Part shown: piece by piece, positions 11,932 through 25,604 of the stretch
How positions within the stretch are numbered: the first letter of the stretch is position 1
How the letters are laid out: the number at the start of each line of letters is the position of its first letter
Assembly (NCBI RefSeq): GCF_028554725.1
Contig: NC_071668.1
Location: 2,294,001-2,358,000, forward strand
Length of the DNA stretch: 64,000 nt
Reading direction: 5' to 3'
Source: Zeugodacus cucurbitae
Taxonomy: Eukaryota; Arthropoda; Insecta; Diptera; Tephritidae
Position numbers and translations under genes: made by a program
The notes under the pieces: model-generated
Told to the model about the DNA's origin: nothing
The model's input: only the letters and a program-made list of their open reading frames with translations
Database searches by the model: none

Positions 11932-14290
11932 TTAACAAATTTAACACTTCGCCAAGTCTGCTTTTTAAACTCAAAGCTCAAGAATTGAACTCTCTTATTT
12001 AGGGTCCGAGTTTTGAGTCTGAGCATCAAAATACAACTGATAAAGATAGATCAGATAAATCTACTGGAATTATTCGCGAATCAAGAGACTTCGACAGTTC
12101 TCCTTCATAGCTTTGCCTTATCGTTAAGTAGTGAGTGTGGAGATGTTGAGTTATATTTCTGAGGCTCTCATCTACCCAAGTCAAGGGGTAATGCTTAGAT
12201 GGCAAATAAATAAGCTCATCAAGTAGATATTAACTTAAACTCTGCGCTCCAATGAACCGCCGCTACAATTGCTTTGAAGCCATCACCTCCAAGCACATTC
12301 ACATCCAACATTATACGAACGTGTCATTGGCACTCCATCGCAGCCGCTTCAACGTGTGATGTCTTTTGTTGGTACTTTTTAATAACTGTCAGATTTTCTT
12401 TCTTGCCACATTCTCTTTCATTGCGCGCATTCGGCGATGACACAGAGCTGCTGCCAACGACCGCGAAATGACAGCGACTGTCGGTTGATTGGCTCACATC
12501 TGTGTCTGTGGCGGCATTTGTGGCAAGACTGCATTAGCTGTGTGCGTTTGCTTGTGGCGCAGCAGTATCCCCAAGGCACTAGTACGCAGCAATGCTGACA
12601 ATTTTCTTCAATTTTTATTGTTATTGTCAATCGAAGTGGTGCTCGCTTTGGCGCATACCAGCGATATGCCATTTTAAAAGCGCGCACAAAGTCTTTCAAG
12701 CGCAAGCTTTCCGACTAACGCGCGTCTTGCGCTCGCATTCTTCAGCTTTGCAGGCACTCGATAATGCTGGCAGGAGTTGGCATACTGTCAAACTATTTGA
12801 CATATTATTGACTGCCTTTTACTTTCACTTCAGGCATTTACTAAGCGATCTCACAGATGGGAGCCAATATATGAAGGAAGAAGAGCACCTCGTGGCGTTG
12901 CAGACTTCCAAATTTTTTTTAGAAATATTGTCTTTATTTCAAATTGGTTAATATTTGATTTGTATTAGATTTAATTTGGAGCATAAAATATCTAAGAACC
13001 TGTAAGAAGCCCGTTTAACTTTCGCTTCGGCATGCGCCCACTCTTATTTGCTCGCCTATTTGCATAGCTGATATCTTAGCGTTCCCAAGCGTGCTTCGAA
13101 TACCTGTGCATTATCTGTTTAGCGCTCTTCTTCCGTGCATTTCCTGAACTTGTCCGCCTCATCCCGTACATTATCACTTTTTTTGTTGTACTCTTCCGCA
13201 TACTTTCGCGTTCAATCCGTCTTCTCACTTCACTATCATTGCGTATTCTCACTTCCACCGCTGCCGCTTTGCGGCGCCGACGTCGCTGCTTCTTTGGTGG
13301 CGCAACCGCGATTTTCCGCTTCATCGCATTTGTGATCAATCGTCAAAATGACCGCCGTCAGCTCGTTGTGTGGCTGCCGCACGGCACGGAGCGTTGCTTA
13401 CTTTGCCGCAATGACACCGCGACAGCTTTACATCATCAGCGCGCTGTCCCCGAAAAAAAAACAGAGACATTGTGAAAAATTGCAATTCTCGACAGATTGC
13501 AATTCCTTCAATTCCACCACGGAATAAACGGAATCAATGTGACAGCGTTGACACTGTTGTAATATTACAGCGCGCCGGACGCGCCATCAAAAGCGATTAC
13601 TTTTCACATTGACACTGCGTTTAACCTATTTATGTTGATTTGAAGCGTTGTCATAAAGAAGAAATGAACCAATTCGAAATTGCCACGTTGAGTTGATGGC
13701 TGTTGGGCAACAGGAGGCGACTAATGATTGTCAACAGTTGATAAAGTGGCAGTATTTGTGAAGAATTCCAACGATTTGATTAAAGCGACATTTATTTGTG
13801 GGAAATAAAATTTGGAATTAAACGCAGTTAAGTGTCGTTGAGTGTGCCTTGGGTGCAATTTCGTATTTTCCGGTCATTACGTTTGTTATTTGCTCGAAGA
13901 GGATAAATGGTTTAATAAGGTCCACTTTTCTTTATAATGTTAAGTGATGAGTCCTCAACTATAGTACTGTTTTCCGATAATTAAATGAAGCACTGTGTAT
14001 GTAGAACTACTGCGTTTATGGTACTTATTCTATTATCTCATTCGTCATATACCCAAGTGCCTGGTGTTGTTGATGCTTGAGAGGCGACGTAATCAGGTAT
14101 ATTCATGAGCCTCAGTCTTATCACACATATGACATTTGGTCTTTTACCAGCACCATGGATCTAACCTTTGATTCAAGGATCCTCAACCCAAATATCTTAT
14201 GATATTTCCTGAAATTAAACTAGGATTCTTCTAGTAGAAGATATCTCTCGCTGACTTTTGTCAATAATAGAATTGAGGTGAGCTTAGTTT
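11932..14290. other. Non-coding stretch
   Basis: No recognised gene. GC-richer patches at 12250-12700 and 13080-13475 give overlapping open frames on both strands without recognisable domains. The remainder is AT-rich. Confidence 0.6.
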
Positions 14291-15004
14291 GAAGCTAATA
14301 TACCCTTCACAGGTGCATTTCTTTTAGTAACTATGTGTTTAAGCAAATCTAAAGACGTAAGAAAAAGTAAGTAAAAAAAAAACATTTTACTAATTCTTTT
14401 TAGCCGGGTTGTTTGCTAGAAACATTAAGGTTATATAGTTAACCGATCTGAACAATTTCTTCGGAGATTATATTATTACCTTAAGCAGTAATCCATGTCA
14501 AATTTCGTGAAGATACCACGTCAAATGCGAAAGTTTTCCATACAAGCCATTGATTCCGATCGTTCGGTTTGTATGGAAGCTATATGCTATAGTGAACCGA
14601 TCTGAAAAATTTTTTCGGAGACTAAATTATTTCTTTGAACAATAACTCACACCAAATTTCGTGAAGATATGTAGTAAAATGCGGAAGTTTTCCATAGAAG
14701 CCCTTGATTCCGATCGTTCAGTTTGTATGGCAGCTACATGATATAGTGGTCCGATATCGGCAGTTCCGACAAATTAGCAGCTTCTTGAAGAGAAAATAAC
14801 ATTTGCAAAATTTCAAAACGATATCTTAAAAACTGAAGGACTACTTCGTATATATACAGACAGACAGACAGACAGACGGACATGGCTAAATCGACTCAGT
14901 TCAACATACTGATAATTTATATATATACTTTATAGGGCCGCCGACGCTTCCTTCTGGGTTTTACAAACTTCGCGACAAACTTAATATACCCTGTTCAGGG
15001 TATA
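14291..15004. mobile_element. DINE-1/Helentron-like dispersed repeat, copy 1
   Basis: About 710 bp shared with 57753-58450 in the same orientation. It holds repeated phrases around TTTGTATGG and a (CAGA)n tract near 14862-14880. It ends in a perfect hairpin, TATACCCTG-TT-CAGGGTATA (14985-15004). Read as the reverse complement, the end has a TATACCC hairpin, then CCTATAAAGTATATATA, then GTCGATTTAGCCATGTCCGT. That order closely resembles the DINE-1/INE-1 (non-autonomous Helitron/Helentron) elements of Drosophila as I remember them. It carries no ORF and is non-autonomous. The family name is by recollection, not alignment. Confidence 0.7.
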
Positions 15005-15346
15005 ATTAGCCTCCTTCACTAAGTACCCATATTCTACAAATAATTGTTGTTGTTTTTATGTTTGTCTCCCATATGAGTATGTATGTTAGCGTGTATTTAT
15101 AAATAAATATTTATGAATAAACATGAGTTGGCTAATTTCCATACATTTTTCTTATTTGCTTTGTATTTTTATATGCGTATGTATATCTTCATGTATGTAT
15201 GTATATATTTATGTATATGTATGTATGTATCAGCATGTTTTTGTGTTTAATGGCAAAACATTCATTTGCAATTCAAGTTTTACTACAAACAATTTCGTGC
15301 ATAAATTCGTGCTAGTACGCTACTTCCCACTCTTCCTTGCACCCTA

Positions 15347-15370
15347 TCTCTCTCTCTCTCTCTCTCTCTC
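15347..15370. repeat. (TC)12 microsatellite
   Basis: Twenty-four bases of uninterrupted TC dinucleotide. Confidence 0.9.
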
Positions 15371-15730
15371 GCATTCTACCTTCACCACTCATACTATTTC
15401 ATTACACCTGCCTATCACATGTTCTATTCCTGCATTGTCTAGCATGAGTAGCGAATTCATTTGCCGCCTATCTATACCCAACTGAAGTGAAAAGCACCTG
15501 CTTTGGTGCGGCTTTTGCAAAAAATGCTCGGTTTTTACACCACCTCGTGCGGCAGGTAAGGTAACTGTAACAATTTAAATTTGTTGCATTGTTATTTTGT
15601 GCTTATTGCTTGTTCGACATTTGTACTGCGCACATATTGCCGTCATAAATTATTCCATGGCACACACATATGTATGTAAAGCAAATACTTGCCGCATACC
15701 AAAGTGTGTGTAAATAAATATGTAGATGCG

Positions 15731-15755
15731 TTGTTGTTGTTGTTGTTGTTGTTGT
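15731..15755. repeat. (TTG)8 microsatellite
   Basis: Uninterrupted TTG trinucleotide array, one of more than a dozen (TTG)n/(CAA)n tracts in the window. Confidence 0.9.
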
Positions 15756-17253
15756 GTTAATGTTTTTTTGCACTCAACATGTGTAATTTTAAAGTATAAA
15801 CAAATTCAATTACCATTATTCGGTGGAAAGTGTGTGCAATTAATGCAAATTTTCTGCATTTGCCAGCGCAACGAAAATAGCAATTTAGTGCGACGCGGCG
15901 TATGAGTAATCTCCCATGGCTGGCAAAGGACCATATATACAAATGTGGATTTAAATTGTAAGCGTTTTCAAGCTGAGTTGTTGTTGTTGTTTTTGGTATT
16001 AAAGCGTGCCTTTTTTGCTTACAAATACAACAAATAAATTGGAAATTTGCTGCAATGGCAATCTTTACTTAATTTTGATGAGTTCAGGAAAGTCTTGATA
16101 TTTTCGTTTTAAAGTTTATTAAGCGCTTGTTTTACGCTTTATAATCTCAGAAAAACTGAATTTGAAGAAAGTAGCATATTACTGTTTTTATATGGTGTGA
16201 GCCTTTTCCTGTATAAGGACAGATATTAGGTTTCAGTGGAAGATATTGGTCTTCAATAACCTCAGAAATTCTCTAATTTATTGGTTGGTCTCGTATTCAT
16301 AAATAGTAAAGCGCATAAAATATCCAATTCATTCCATTTAAAAATCAATCGCACTCCTTCAAGGTCTTGAATATATGGTCGATGCATCACAAGCATGTTG
16401 TCATGGGACATCGAAGCCAGCAAATGTCTAACCACTGCTTGGCGCTGTAATCACGATGGCAGAAAACAAGCAGCTTATGCACACACACACACGCCTCCCT
16501 CGCTGTACGCTCTCGTGCGGCTTGGCTGCGTGCCACTTACACTCGCTGGCTGGCTTGTGCTAATGCCTGTACACCGCATATCATTTGCTAAACATGTGTT
16601 CGACATGACTTTGCGTTGGAGGTCAAATGTGAAATGTAACAAGCAAAACAACAACAATAACAACAACAACGACAACAGTGGCTATAAATTAGTGCACTCA
16701 TAAGTTGCCACATAGTACAAATGATTATTGCAGCAGATATTTTTAGAATTGTTGTTGCTTTCGCATGCAATTTTATTATTAGAGAGTAACGTGCGGAGAA
16801 ATGGCGAATCGAAGACAGCTAATAAAAATTTACAAATAATTTATTTTGCCAAATCACACATGTTAATTGACTTAGTATGTCCTCTAATTCTCTTATCATA
16901 CATACAGAGATACCTGAAGCCACTAAGAGCTTACAAGAAACGCCGCATTTCTTCACAACAGCCACTGGCAATGCGATTTATTTGCATTTAATTCATTAAT
17001 TTACATTTTGGTGTTATTCGTCGCACTCACTCCCCTTATCAGGCACCCACCAACCATTTCGGCATTTCATAAGCCTAAATAACTGTGAGTCAATGAATAT
17101 ATTTCACGTTGAGCGCCTAATTTAATTGCAGCCCAAGATATCACACGTAATTGGATGATATTATTCAATTAATTTGCGCGTGCCTGCAGGTGAAACAACG
17201 CTTGTTGCACAACAACATCAAGAAAACAAAATGCGGATTTGGTGGCTGGATGC

Positions 17254-17274
17254 CTGGCTGGCTGGCTGGCTGGC
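17254..17274. repeat. (CTGG)5 microsatellite
   Basis: Five tandem CTGG tetranucleotides within a G-rich patch. Confidence 0.85.
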
Positions 17275-19408
17275 GAACAGGATGGCAGCCAATCAGCCGT
17301 AGGCAAGGTGTGTGTGTGTGCGTGTGCCTGTTTACTGACTGCGTGAGCAAATGCTGTATACACAACAACAAAAACAAAAACAACTGTTTACACCAGTTGA
17401 TGAGTTAGTTGCGCTGAGAGCATATATAAAATAACTGATAAAACTCGCCAAGCAAAAACCGAATGTCCGAATTGTTGAAACAGGCATGTTGTTGTTGTTC
17501 CATAGGTGTTGCATAGGTGTTGAAGGTTTTGTTGTTGTTGTATACAAGTGGCCGCACATGCCACAAAGCAACGTAATGCGGCGAAGAGCCAAAAATCATA
17601 GAGACTCCATTGCAATTGCGGTGTGTGCGGAGCAACTGTTGCTGATGGATAAAGCGATAATTGCGTTGGTGGCTCTTCAAATGATGTTAGCCAGTCACCA
17701 ACATAACGGTTGCTGCTTAGTGCTATGTGTTGGTAGCTGCACCACTTTTTGCTGCATTTCGCACACCTGCTGATCATATAACCAATGGCAACAAAATGCG
17801 GTTGCATGTGGCGCGCGTATGGCTGGAAAGCTGCAACGACCTCAACTCGAAAGCAAAACAGTTATAAATGCATATACAAACGCCAAAAGTGCCTTCATAA
17901 AAGCAATAAACGCGTCGGCTTGCAGAATGACGGCAACTCCACACGGCGGCCGCACAATTTCCGGTTCAACACATTTTGCGGCAAGCTACGTTGCTGACGC
18001 CACCCGCGCGCTGCGCCTGTTGCACCTTGCAGCGCACCTGTGCTGCCTGTGTGTGTGTGTGTGTGGCTGTTGTATACATTTTCGTTTGGTTTGGTGGTAT
18101 GTGTAAAGCCTTCAACAGCTTAATTGCGCTGAGCATGGAAAATCATTTTTTTTTCTGCCTTTCTTCCACCACCTACGCAGCCAACAAGTTAACGAGCACC
18201 CTCCGCCGACAACGGCTTGCACTAACTAGCTCCCTCAAGCGCACACATACATACGCTTGCAATAGTGCCCCTGCTTAGTCTAAGTACTTGTTTGTTGTTT
18301 GTGCTTTGAAATAGCTCCGCTTGCCTCTTCGTCTCGCCTGCGTGCTTGCTTGGTTGACTTCCTCTGTGTGTTGGCCTCTTTTGGTATGTATGGTTAGGCT
18401 CATTGCTCTTGTAGCAACTACAACGCTATTTAGCTCCTTGGTTAGTTTCATGCTTGCAACATGTTGCATGTTGTTATGCTTTTGCTGTTGCGGTTAAAAT
18501 GTGCAACAGTGTGCAATGCGGCTTGGCTTTGTATTTAGCTTGTGGCTTCGGCGGCTTCTGTTCACCATTTCTCAGTGCAGTCGAGTAGAAGGAGGCGTAC
18601 AATTTTGTTAGAAAATTTTAATTTTCTCCATTTTTACTGTGGGTTGGTGGTGGTGCAGTGAGCAATTATCGCTCTAAAAATGATAAAATTTCGAAGAGAG
18701 CATAGAATGACGGTTTGGAGAGGGAAGGCAACTCTACTTTATCTTGTTACAAGAGTTTGAGAAGGAAGTTGGTATTTCTTTAGATGAGTATAAGGTAGAT
18801 TTTACTATAATTGGTTGTTATGGAGCTGGTAATATAGGCAGTATATCATTACTAACTTGCCCTCGTCTTGTATCCCGAAGCGTTAGTTCTAGCAAATTTT
18901 TGTACACAATGAGTCGCTCTCTCGATTTTCAGTCAATTATTTAAACAGCGTATTAGAATTTTTCTAATATTATACTGATCCTTAACTACTCTAACCAACA
19001 CTCAAATAATTTTTCGAATATTTTCCATATCTCTCATTGCTGTGTTTTAATTTTGTTTATCAGTCAAATCAATAACGTGCAAAAACAAATTAATTATTGA
19101 GCAAATTTCTACCTCAAATATTTGTAGCAAATAAAACGTAATATTCACTCTCCAATATTGTTAGTAGATATTTCTCCGCTTAAATGTTGGTAAATGTAAA
19201 TTTCTGTGACTGACTCATACTCCCCTCCCCAGCTTGTACTTGTACGCTCTGCTGGCCATGCACCGTAATTCGACAGCATGTTATAAGACTGCGTTGTAAG
19301 CTACAGACACATGTAGTGGCCGGTTGTTGTTAGTTAGCTTTGGGGTTGGGTGTTGGGAGGAAAACTAACTTGTTTCAGCACAGCTCAAACTTACTACACA
19401 CACACTCG

Positions 19409-19433
19409 GTTGTTGTTGTTGTTGTTGTTGTTG
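19409..19433. repeat. (GTT)8 microsatellite
   Basis: Uninterrupted GTT array. Confidence 0.9.
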
Positions 19434-19833
19434 TAAATTGCAAATACTTCCAGCTACAACTAGAGTTGTTACAAATAGTTTGCTTATTTTGTTGCTACTG
19501 TTGTTGAGTTGTTCTTTGTTGTTATTGCAACAATGTTTAGCACATGTCAAGACAAATTCTGGGAATATAATCAACAACATATATACATATATTTATCATG
19601 CAGACTCGTACGAATATATAACTTTATATACTATTATATAAATATGAATAATCCTGCATCGGTGTGGCAAGGAAAATGTGCTCTTATTATGTAACATAAC
19701 TATATTCATTTGTTAAAGCTTAATTTTTCTGCTTTGGAAAGAGAGAAAGCGCCAGTACAGCACAACTAGATTTCATAGTAGTCTGAAGACTGATCTAAAA
19801 CGGTTGAAGAGTAGCTCAGTATACAAAATACTC

Positions 19834-20566
19834 TTAAGGCAGTAGTCTGCTCGATTTTTTTTGTTTTGTTTTAAAGCTCTGCCAAAACTATCCAAGATTA
19901 TGACTTTAAAATTCCAGAGGCCAATTCGACATATTTTCGAAGCTAGAGCAGTTTTAGTCGCCGAGCGTCGAGCAGGTGCGAATGCTCAGGCAGACTTTAA
20001 AGCGCGTTTTCTCGAGTTTTCATTTTCACAAGTGTTATAAAACGGTGCCGGCGATAGCAAAAGAATATATGTCCGATCGATAAAAAACCAAAGTGATCTA
20101 GCTTCAGTATTAAATTATCTTCTATTTGAACTAAAAAAAGTTGGGCAAAAGTATTATTTAAACTACTTGTTTTGCAACTTAAAGTCAATTTTTTTTCTTA
20201 AAAAGTGAATTTTTTTTCAAGATTCGAAAAAATTTGGAATTTTGTAACTTCTTCGGTATTTTTTTAGTTCATAAAGAAAAGAAACTTATAAAAATTAAAA
20301 AAAATTTGGTTCGACTGTTTTAGATGCATCGCACGACCTCCATCACCGGCACCGATTTACAAGTGCAGAATGCAGGCGCTTCAGAAAAATACTTACAACT
20401 TTGAAAAAATTTCATAATTTTTTAATAATAAATATTGTTTTTTAAGCCTTAAATATAGTACACTATCGTCTTAAAATTCCGTTTACCGCAATCGTTTCCT
20501 TCCCTTTCAAAAAAGAATTGCTAAAAAACGCTTTTTTTCGGTTTCTAAAGCAGACTACTGCCTTAA
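19834..20566. mobile_element. TTAA-flanked foldback element 1 (non-autonomous, 725 bp)
   Basis: TTAA at 19834-19837 and again at 20563-20566 brackets a 725-bp unit (19838-20562). Its first and last 14 bases are perfect inverted repeats, GGCAGTAGTCTGCT. A second inverted pair lies inside: CGGTGCCGGCGATAG (20043-20057) against CCATCACCGGCACCG (20340-20354), with two mismatches. These sit 205 and 208 bp from the two termini, so both pairs share one centre. The interior is A/T-rich and has no long ORF. TTAA target duplication is the hallmark of piggyBac-type transposition, so I infer a piggyBac-mobilised MITE. The termini are not a family I recognise. Confidence 0.8.
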
Positions 20567-23500
20567 GCTCTTACTCAAAATCGCATTTAAGATAAAAATT
20601 GATGGCAACTCTATCCATCACTCGCCATATTAAGAGATACAGTTGAAGGAAATATTTTGTGAGAAATCGGTAAGCAATACCACCTCCTAATCAGACAGTT
20701 CTGGAGCAGTACTAGTTATACTGACTATTGGACTACGAAATTTCATAAATGGTATAACTTGCCACAAATAAATTGGTTTGTGTGTAAATGATTATGATTT
20801 TGAAAATATTTTATTTGGATAATGATTTTCCATTTAATTCAGCTTATATCAGAAAACCAATTTCAATTCCTTGCCACATCAAGTCATTAAAAATCATTCC
20901 CAGCTTAAATTGATTTCCACTTTATTTTGTGGCAACAACAAATTATTTTGTTTAGTACTGCTTTTTCATGAACATAATACAAAAAAAAAAAAATTGATTT
21001 TTTTCACTTACAACTACAGGACGCTTCCTTTTTGATGTATTTCTATTTTTATTTCCACTCGTGTCGTACTCACAGAATATACATAAAGTCCTCGCAGTGT
21101 CTGCGCTGTCGTTTAAGCTGCTGGACTTTTGTCTAAGCTCTATATTGCAGACTTATTAAATACCAGCTCACGTGCTTAGCGTCCATGCTTGTCGAGGAGA
21201 CGCGTCTCGGCTCATTAAATATTAATTTCCGCTTTTAGTGCAAAGTTTTACCGTTTTATTTTATTATTTATTTCGTTCTTTCGATACTTGTTTGATGTTT
21301 GTTGTTCGCGCTGTGCTCGCGTGTGCGTCTGCTCTGCCTTTCGTATGTCTCCACAATTAAGGTAATAAAAATGGTATAATGTGACTGGCGATTTTTATTT
21401 CGCCGCGGTGTGCTGGGAGGAAATTAACACGTACAGCTATATTGTACTCAGAACTTGATGTGGAAGTAAGCTCATGGTCACCACAATAGACACTGAGTCA
21501 AAAAAGTTACCCGTTTAAGTAAATTAGAGTAGCAGGTCTTCAATATTCTCCCGATGTAATATAATATATATAATTTATTTGTTTTTAAATCGTAAAGCTC
21601 AAAATATATCATACACCTATAGACCAAGTTCTCATTTCCAACTTTTAAAGTACATAAAGCCTCTTTCTCGTGTCGATTGTGTTACTTATTGCATGCAGTG
21701 TATACAAGTTGCCGCATATGCCATTTTTTACGGCCTATTAAGTTCCTGCAGCTTGCGTGTTACAATATATATACACAGGGGCCTCCGGAGTATATGTGTG
21801 TAGCAGAGTCTTCTGTTGCTCAAGCGGTTTATTATTCGTGGTGTATTTATTGCTGCTGTTGTCAATGCTCTATGGTATAAGTAAGTGTAAAATAATTAAC
21901 TGCTATAAAATGTTATGGCCCTTGTTTACGGGTTAAATAAAATTGTGATGACCACTTCAGTAAGTTTTATGAAGAAACGCTTGTCCTTCATTAAATTTAT
22001 TATTTTATTGTTAGTTTTCGAGAAGTGATTTGGTTTTGGAAATGTCGTGGGTTGTAATTACAAGAAGTCAATGGATATTATAATATTTATTATCAATACT
22101 CTTCAAAGGAACATTTTGTGGTCTGAAGTAACACTACTTTTCCTATAGAACACCCTCAATCTTAGCTCAGTTTACGCAGGAAAATCTTTTGTAAGAGTTC
22201 ATCATAGTTTTATTTAAGTATTCCTTAAGAAGTCTGTGAGATCAATTTCAGAATACCATTATAAGTGTTAAATATATAAAATTTCACAATTTCTCAACCA
22301 TTAATATTTATTTAGACCAGCGTCCGCACACTATCTCAAAAATTCACACAACAAAATAGCTTTTAACTAACACCAAATTCACATACAATACTCATAAATA
22401 AGAGCAGCCAATTCCATTACAGAAACTAGCGAAGAACCGAAGCTAAGCCCCAAACATGCAACGCTAACTCTAGTGGGGCGAGTGCTTGCCGCGAGGCTTA
22501 TCTGACTACACAGCGCTTTATCCATAACGGCAAATAGGGTGAAAGCTGAATAAAGTCCATTTAGTTTGCTTATAACGGTGTTTGATTTCGCACAGAGCGC
22601 TCTGCATGGGGAAGTGTAACTATATAGTGAAAAAGTGGCGAATAAAGGTATGCAAAGGCACACAAATATATTCACCGTTACTTTGTTGAATTATTTATGG
22701 GTGCAGATTACAAGCAAATATGGGGAAGTAGACAACGTTGTTGTGGGTGTAATGTGATAAAAAATATAAATAAGGTTTATATATAAGCCAATCTGACGGT
22801 AAGTACAATATACCCGTATTGCAAATAACATATAAAAAATCAGTAAAATACTTTTTTTCGGGAAAAAAAGTTATTAGGTCCTCAGAAAAGCTCATAAAAA
22901 AGCATCATCCAGCAAGAATATTTGTCTTGAGCAATTTTAGGCAACATATTTAAGCTTCAAAAAAATTTATTATTGAAAGCTTTACCAAAAGCTTCTAATA
23001 GGGAACAATAAAAGCTTCGACTCATATTTACTAATTTTTATGATCACGACGCATTATATCACCGATGCAGAAAATATTTCCCGATCTTGCTTAAATCCAG
23101 CTTCTACCAACTGTAGCAGAATAAGCTGAAAAGCTCCTCAAAGCTTTCACCAACAAATGCAAAGCTTTGCAATGAAAATGCAAACAAGCGCTTGTTTAAA
23201 CACCAAATAGACTTCCTCCACTCACCTGCTGCTGCAGATGTGTTTTTTTCGATTACACAGCAGCTGCGACGGAGCACACCGGAGGCTAAAAGCTCGACGG
23301 GGTCAACACAGCAGGTGCGATAATTACGTGCCGAACACAATTTCCACATAATTAAAGAAATATCTAACGAGGCTACTAAGCACACTATCTCATCGCACAC
23401 ACACCCACACACACGCACAGCTGCAGACGGACTAGCATACAGTTAGATTGTGCTGGTTAAGCCAATGTTTGCATTTGTCACAACCCCGCCAACAACACCA

Positions 23501-25604
23501 ACTGGTGCAGCGTCTGCACTCAACTGCTCACTCTAGCTACACGCTTAGCGCTTGAGCGCCATTCATGCCAGCTGCTGACACTGCTGTGTAACCTGTTTGT
23601 ATTTTTCTTGTTATTGTTGTTAATAGTGTGTTAGTATAGTTGTTGTTGTTGTTGCTGTACGTTCGTTAAGTGCGTGCTGTTGCACTGTGTCAACACAATA
23701 AACACTTCATGCAGTATTCAGCGCGTAATCAGCTGCTTAATCGTTGTTTACAATCAAAATTTGTATGCACCATTTCCTCGGTGCCTTTGCCACTTTACCG
23801 TTACCTTTCTAGCCACGACACGACGACGACGACGGCGCATTCCCCATGCAGGTGGCACCGGTTGTGGCTGGCTGGCTTCGCTGCGGCGACAAGCGCTGAA
23901 AGAACAACTGGCTTTTCTTGCAGTTTTCTTAGCTTTTCACCTGCTTTGTGGAGGCCTGCGGCTAACGGTACACAGCACACCGCATGCGTCTTTTCTGCAG
24001 CTCTACTTCTTCTTCTTGCGGCTTGCGTTAAGTTTATCGTCTTCTTTGCATCTCTAATAACGTCCTCGGGGCACATGTAAGCAGCCTGAGTGTGTGTGTG
24101 TGTGTTTACAAAAACAAAAAACAAAAACAAAATTTTCTTAGTAACTTTAGACTCATGTTTGTGTGTTTGTTGTTGCATGTTTTGAATGTAGATGAATTTA
24201 TGCTGCATACTTTGTGGCGCATTGCCCCCGCGAACTCCCCTCTCCCCACACCATTTTTGGCTGTTACTTCCTTTGGCATCGTGAAAATAAATTTAAATTC
24301 TCTCTTGTGGCAGCGGAATGTGGCTTTCTTCGTGCGCTTTTGCATTGAGCGCATTCTTTTCCGTTTCATTTTCCTGCAACAACAACAACAACAACAAAGT
24401 GTTGTTTATTTTACACCGCAGCATAGAAACTATTACACACACGTAATGCGACGCTCATATGCGTCGTGGCTGCTTTTGACAGCTGCCACTTTCGCAAAAA
24501 CGTAAACAAATAAATGCAAACACACACACTTAGGCACACAGACAGCGCTCGCCTGCAGAATTATTTATGTGCTGAAATTGCGGTAAATTGTGTTGCAGCA
24601 AATTGGCTATCTCAGCGCTAGCATCTTTTGAGACGTGCAAGCACACATGCAACAATGAATGCAACAATCACGCAGCAGGCGAGCATATTTCGGCGCATCC
24701 TCAATGCACACCCGAACACAAACACACACAAACGCAAACAAATATGGCCGAAAGGTACGCACGAACAATGAGTTAAAGCAAATTTGCACAGCGAAAATTC
24801 AAAGAGTGTTGTGTACCTTCTTAGGATTAAGATTAAAGATGCGATGCAGAGCTGAATGGAGTGTGTTGATAAGCAAGCGACCTGAGGCATGGAAATCCTC
24901 TGAAAAGTAGCGTAGAAGAAAGCATTCGCAAATGTTTAGTTCTTCTTTCAACTCGATGAAGGCTATTTTGCTGAAAATTAGCAGCCTTTGTGCCCTTTTA
25001 TTGGGTTGCATGTAAAGACTAGATATTTGTTTGCCGTTCGTTGATGGTTTATCTCTCTTAATATGCAGATTTCCTTATTAATTCTTTAGAAGTTGTTGAT
25101 TTATAAGGGTTCATACTGAATAATGGTAATTACTATGAAGAAGGCAATATTTTGTTAATCAAACAAGTTACAATTTATCAAGATGTTTAGAATTAGCTCT
25201 AATGTTGCTCAATATCTCTTTAGAAAAATCTTTAAGTATATCTGTATCACAAGATAACAGTGTTCCTCAATCTTGGGCAATTTACTGTTTAATGGTTACT
25301 CTCTCCCGCTCTTGTAACACGATAAAGTTCGTGTAGGCCATATCCGGAGAAGCATTGTCCAACCATTAGCCTTATCGATCAACTTAATTCTACGTCCATT
25401 TAAAATCATTTTGTCGTATGGCAGTTAAAGGTGCCACTACCTTCCATTGGAAAGATTACAAGTGACATTAGGGATCTTACTCGAATAGCTGAAGGCACCG
25501 GTATATTGTGATGCCAAAAGTTTCTTAAGTATGGTTCACATGGAAGACCTATATATCGCTTAAGGGTTTTGAGCTTAAACACATTTTATGAGGCGTCTAA
25601 TGTC
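20567..25604. other. Non-coding stretch
   Basis: No gene recognised. It has a dense run of AGCT words at 22951-23166, (CGA)n-type repeat at about 23815-23834, TTG tracts near 23640 and a (CAA)n tract at about 24377-24397. The GC-richer part 23670-24505 shows mutually overlapping open frames on both strands that I regard as chance. Confidence 0.6.

Larger units (their letters stand above)
15005..19833. other. Non-coding stretch rich in microsatellites
   Basis: No gene recognised. It holds (TATG)n-type repeats (15191-15230), (TC)12 (15347-15370), (TTG)8 (15731-15755), a CAA-rich run (about 16646-16680), (CTGG)n (17254-17274), TTG tracts near 17487 and 17529, and (GTT)n (19409-19433). Open frames at 17150-18280 overlap on both strands and largely translate these repeats. 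Confidence 0.65.

Noticed and set aside
19834..20566. piggyBac transposase gene inside the TTAA element
   Set aside because: No frame of useful length and no recognisable transposase segment; the element is non-autonomous.
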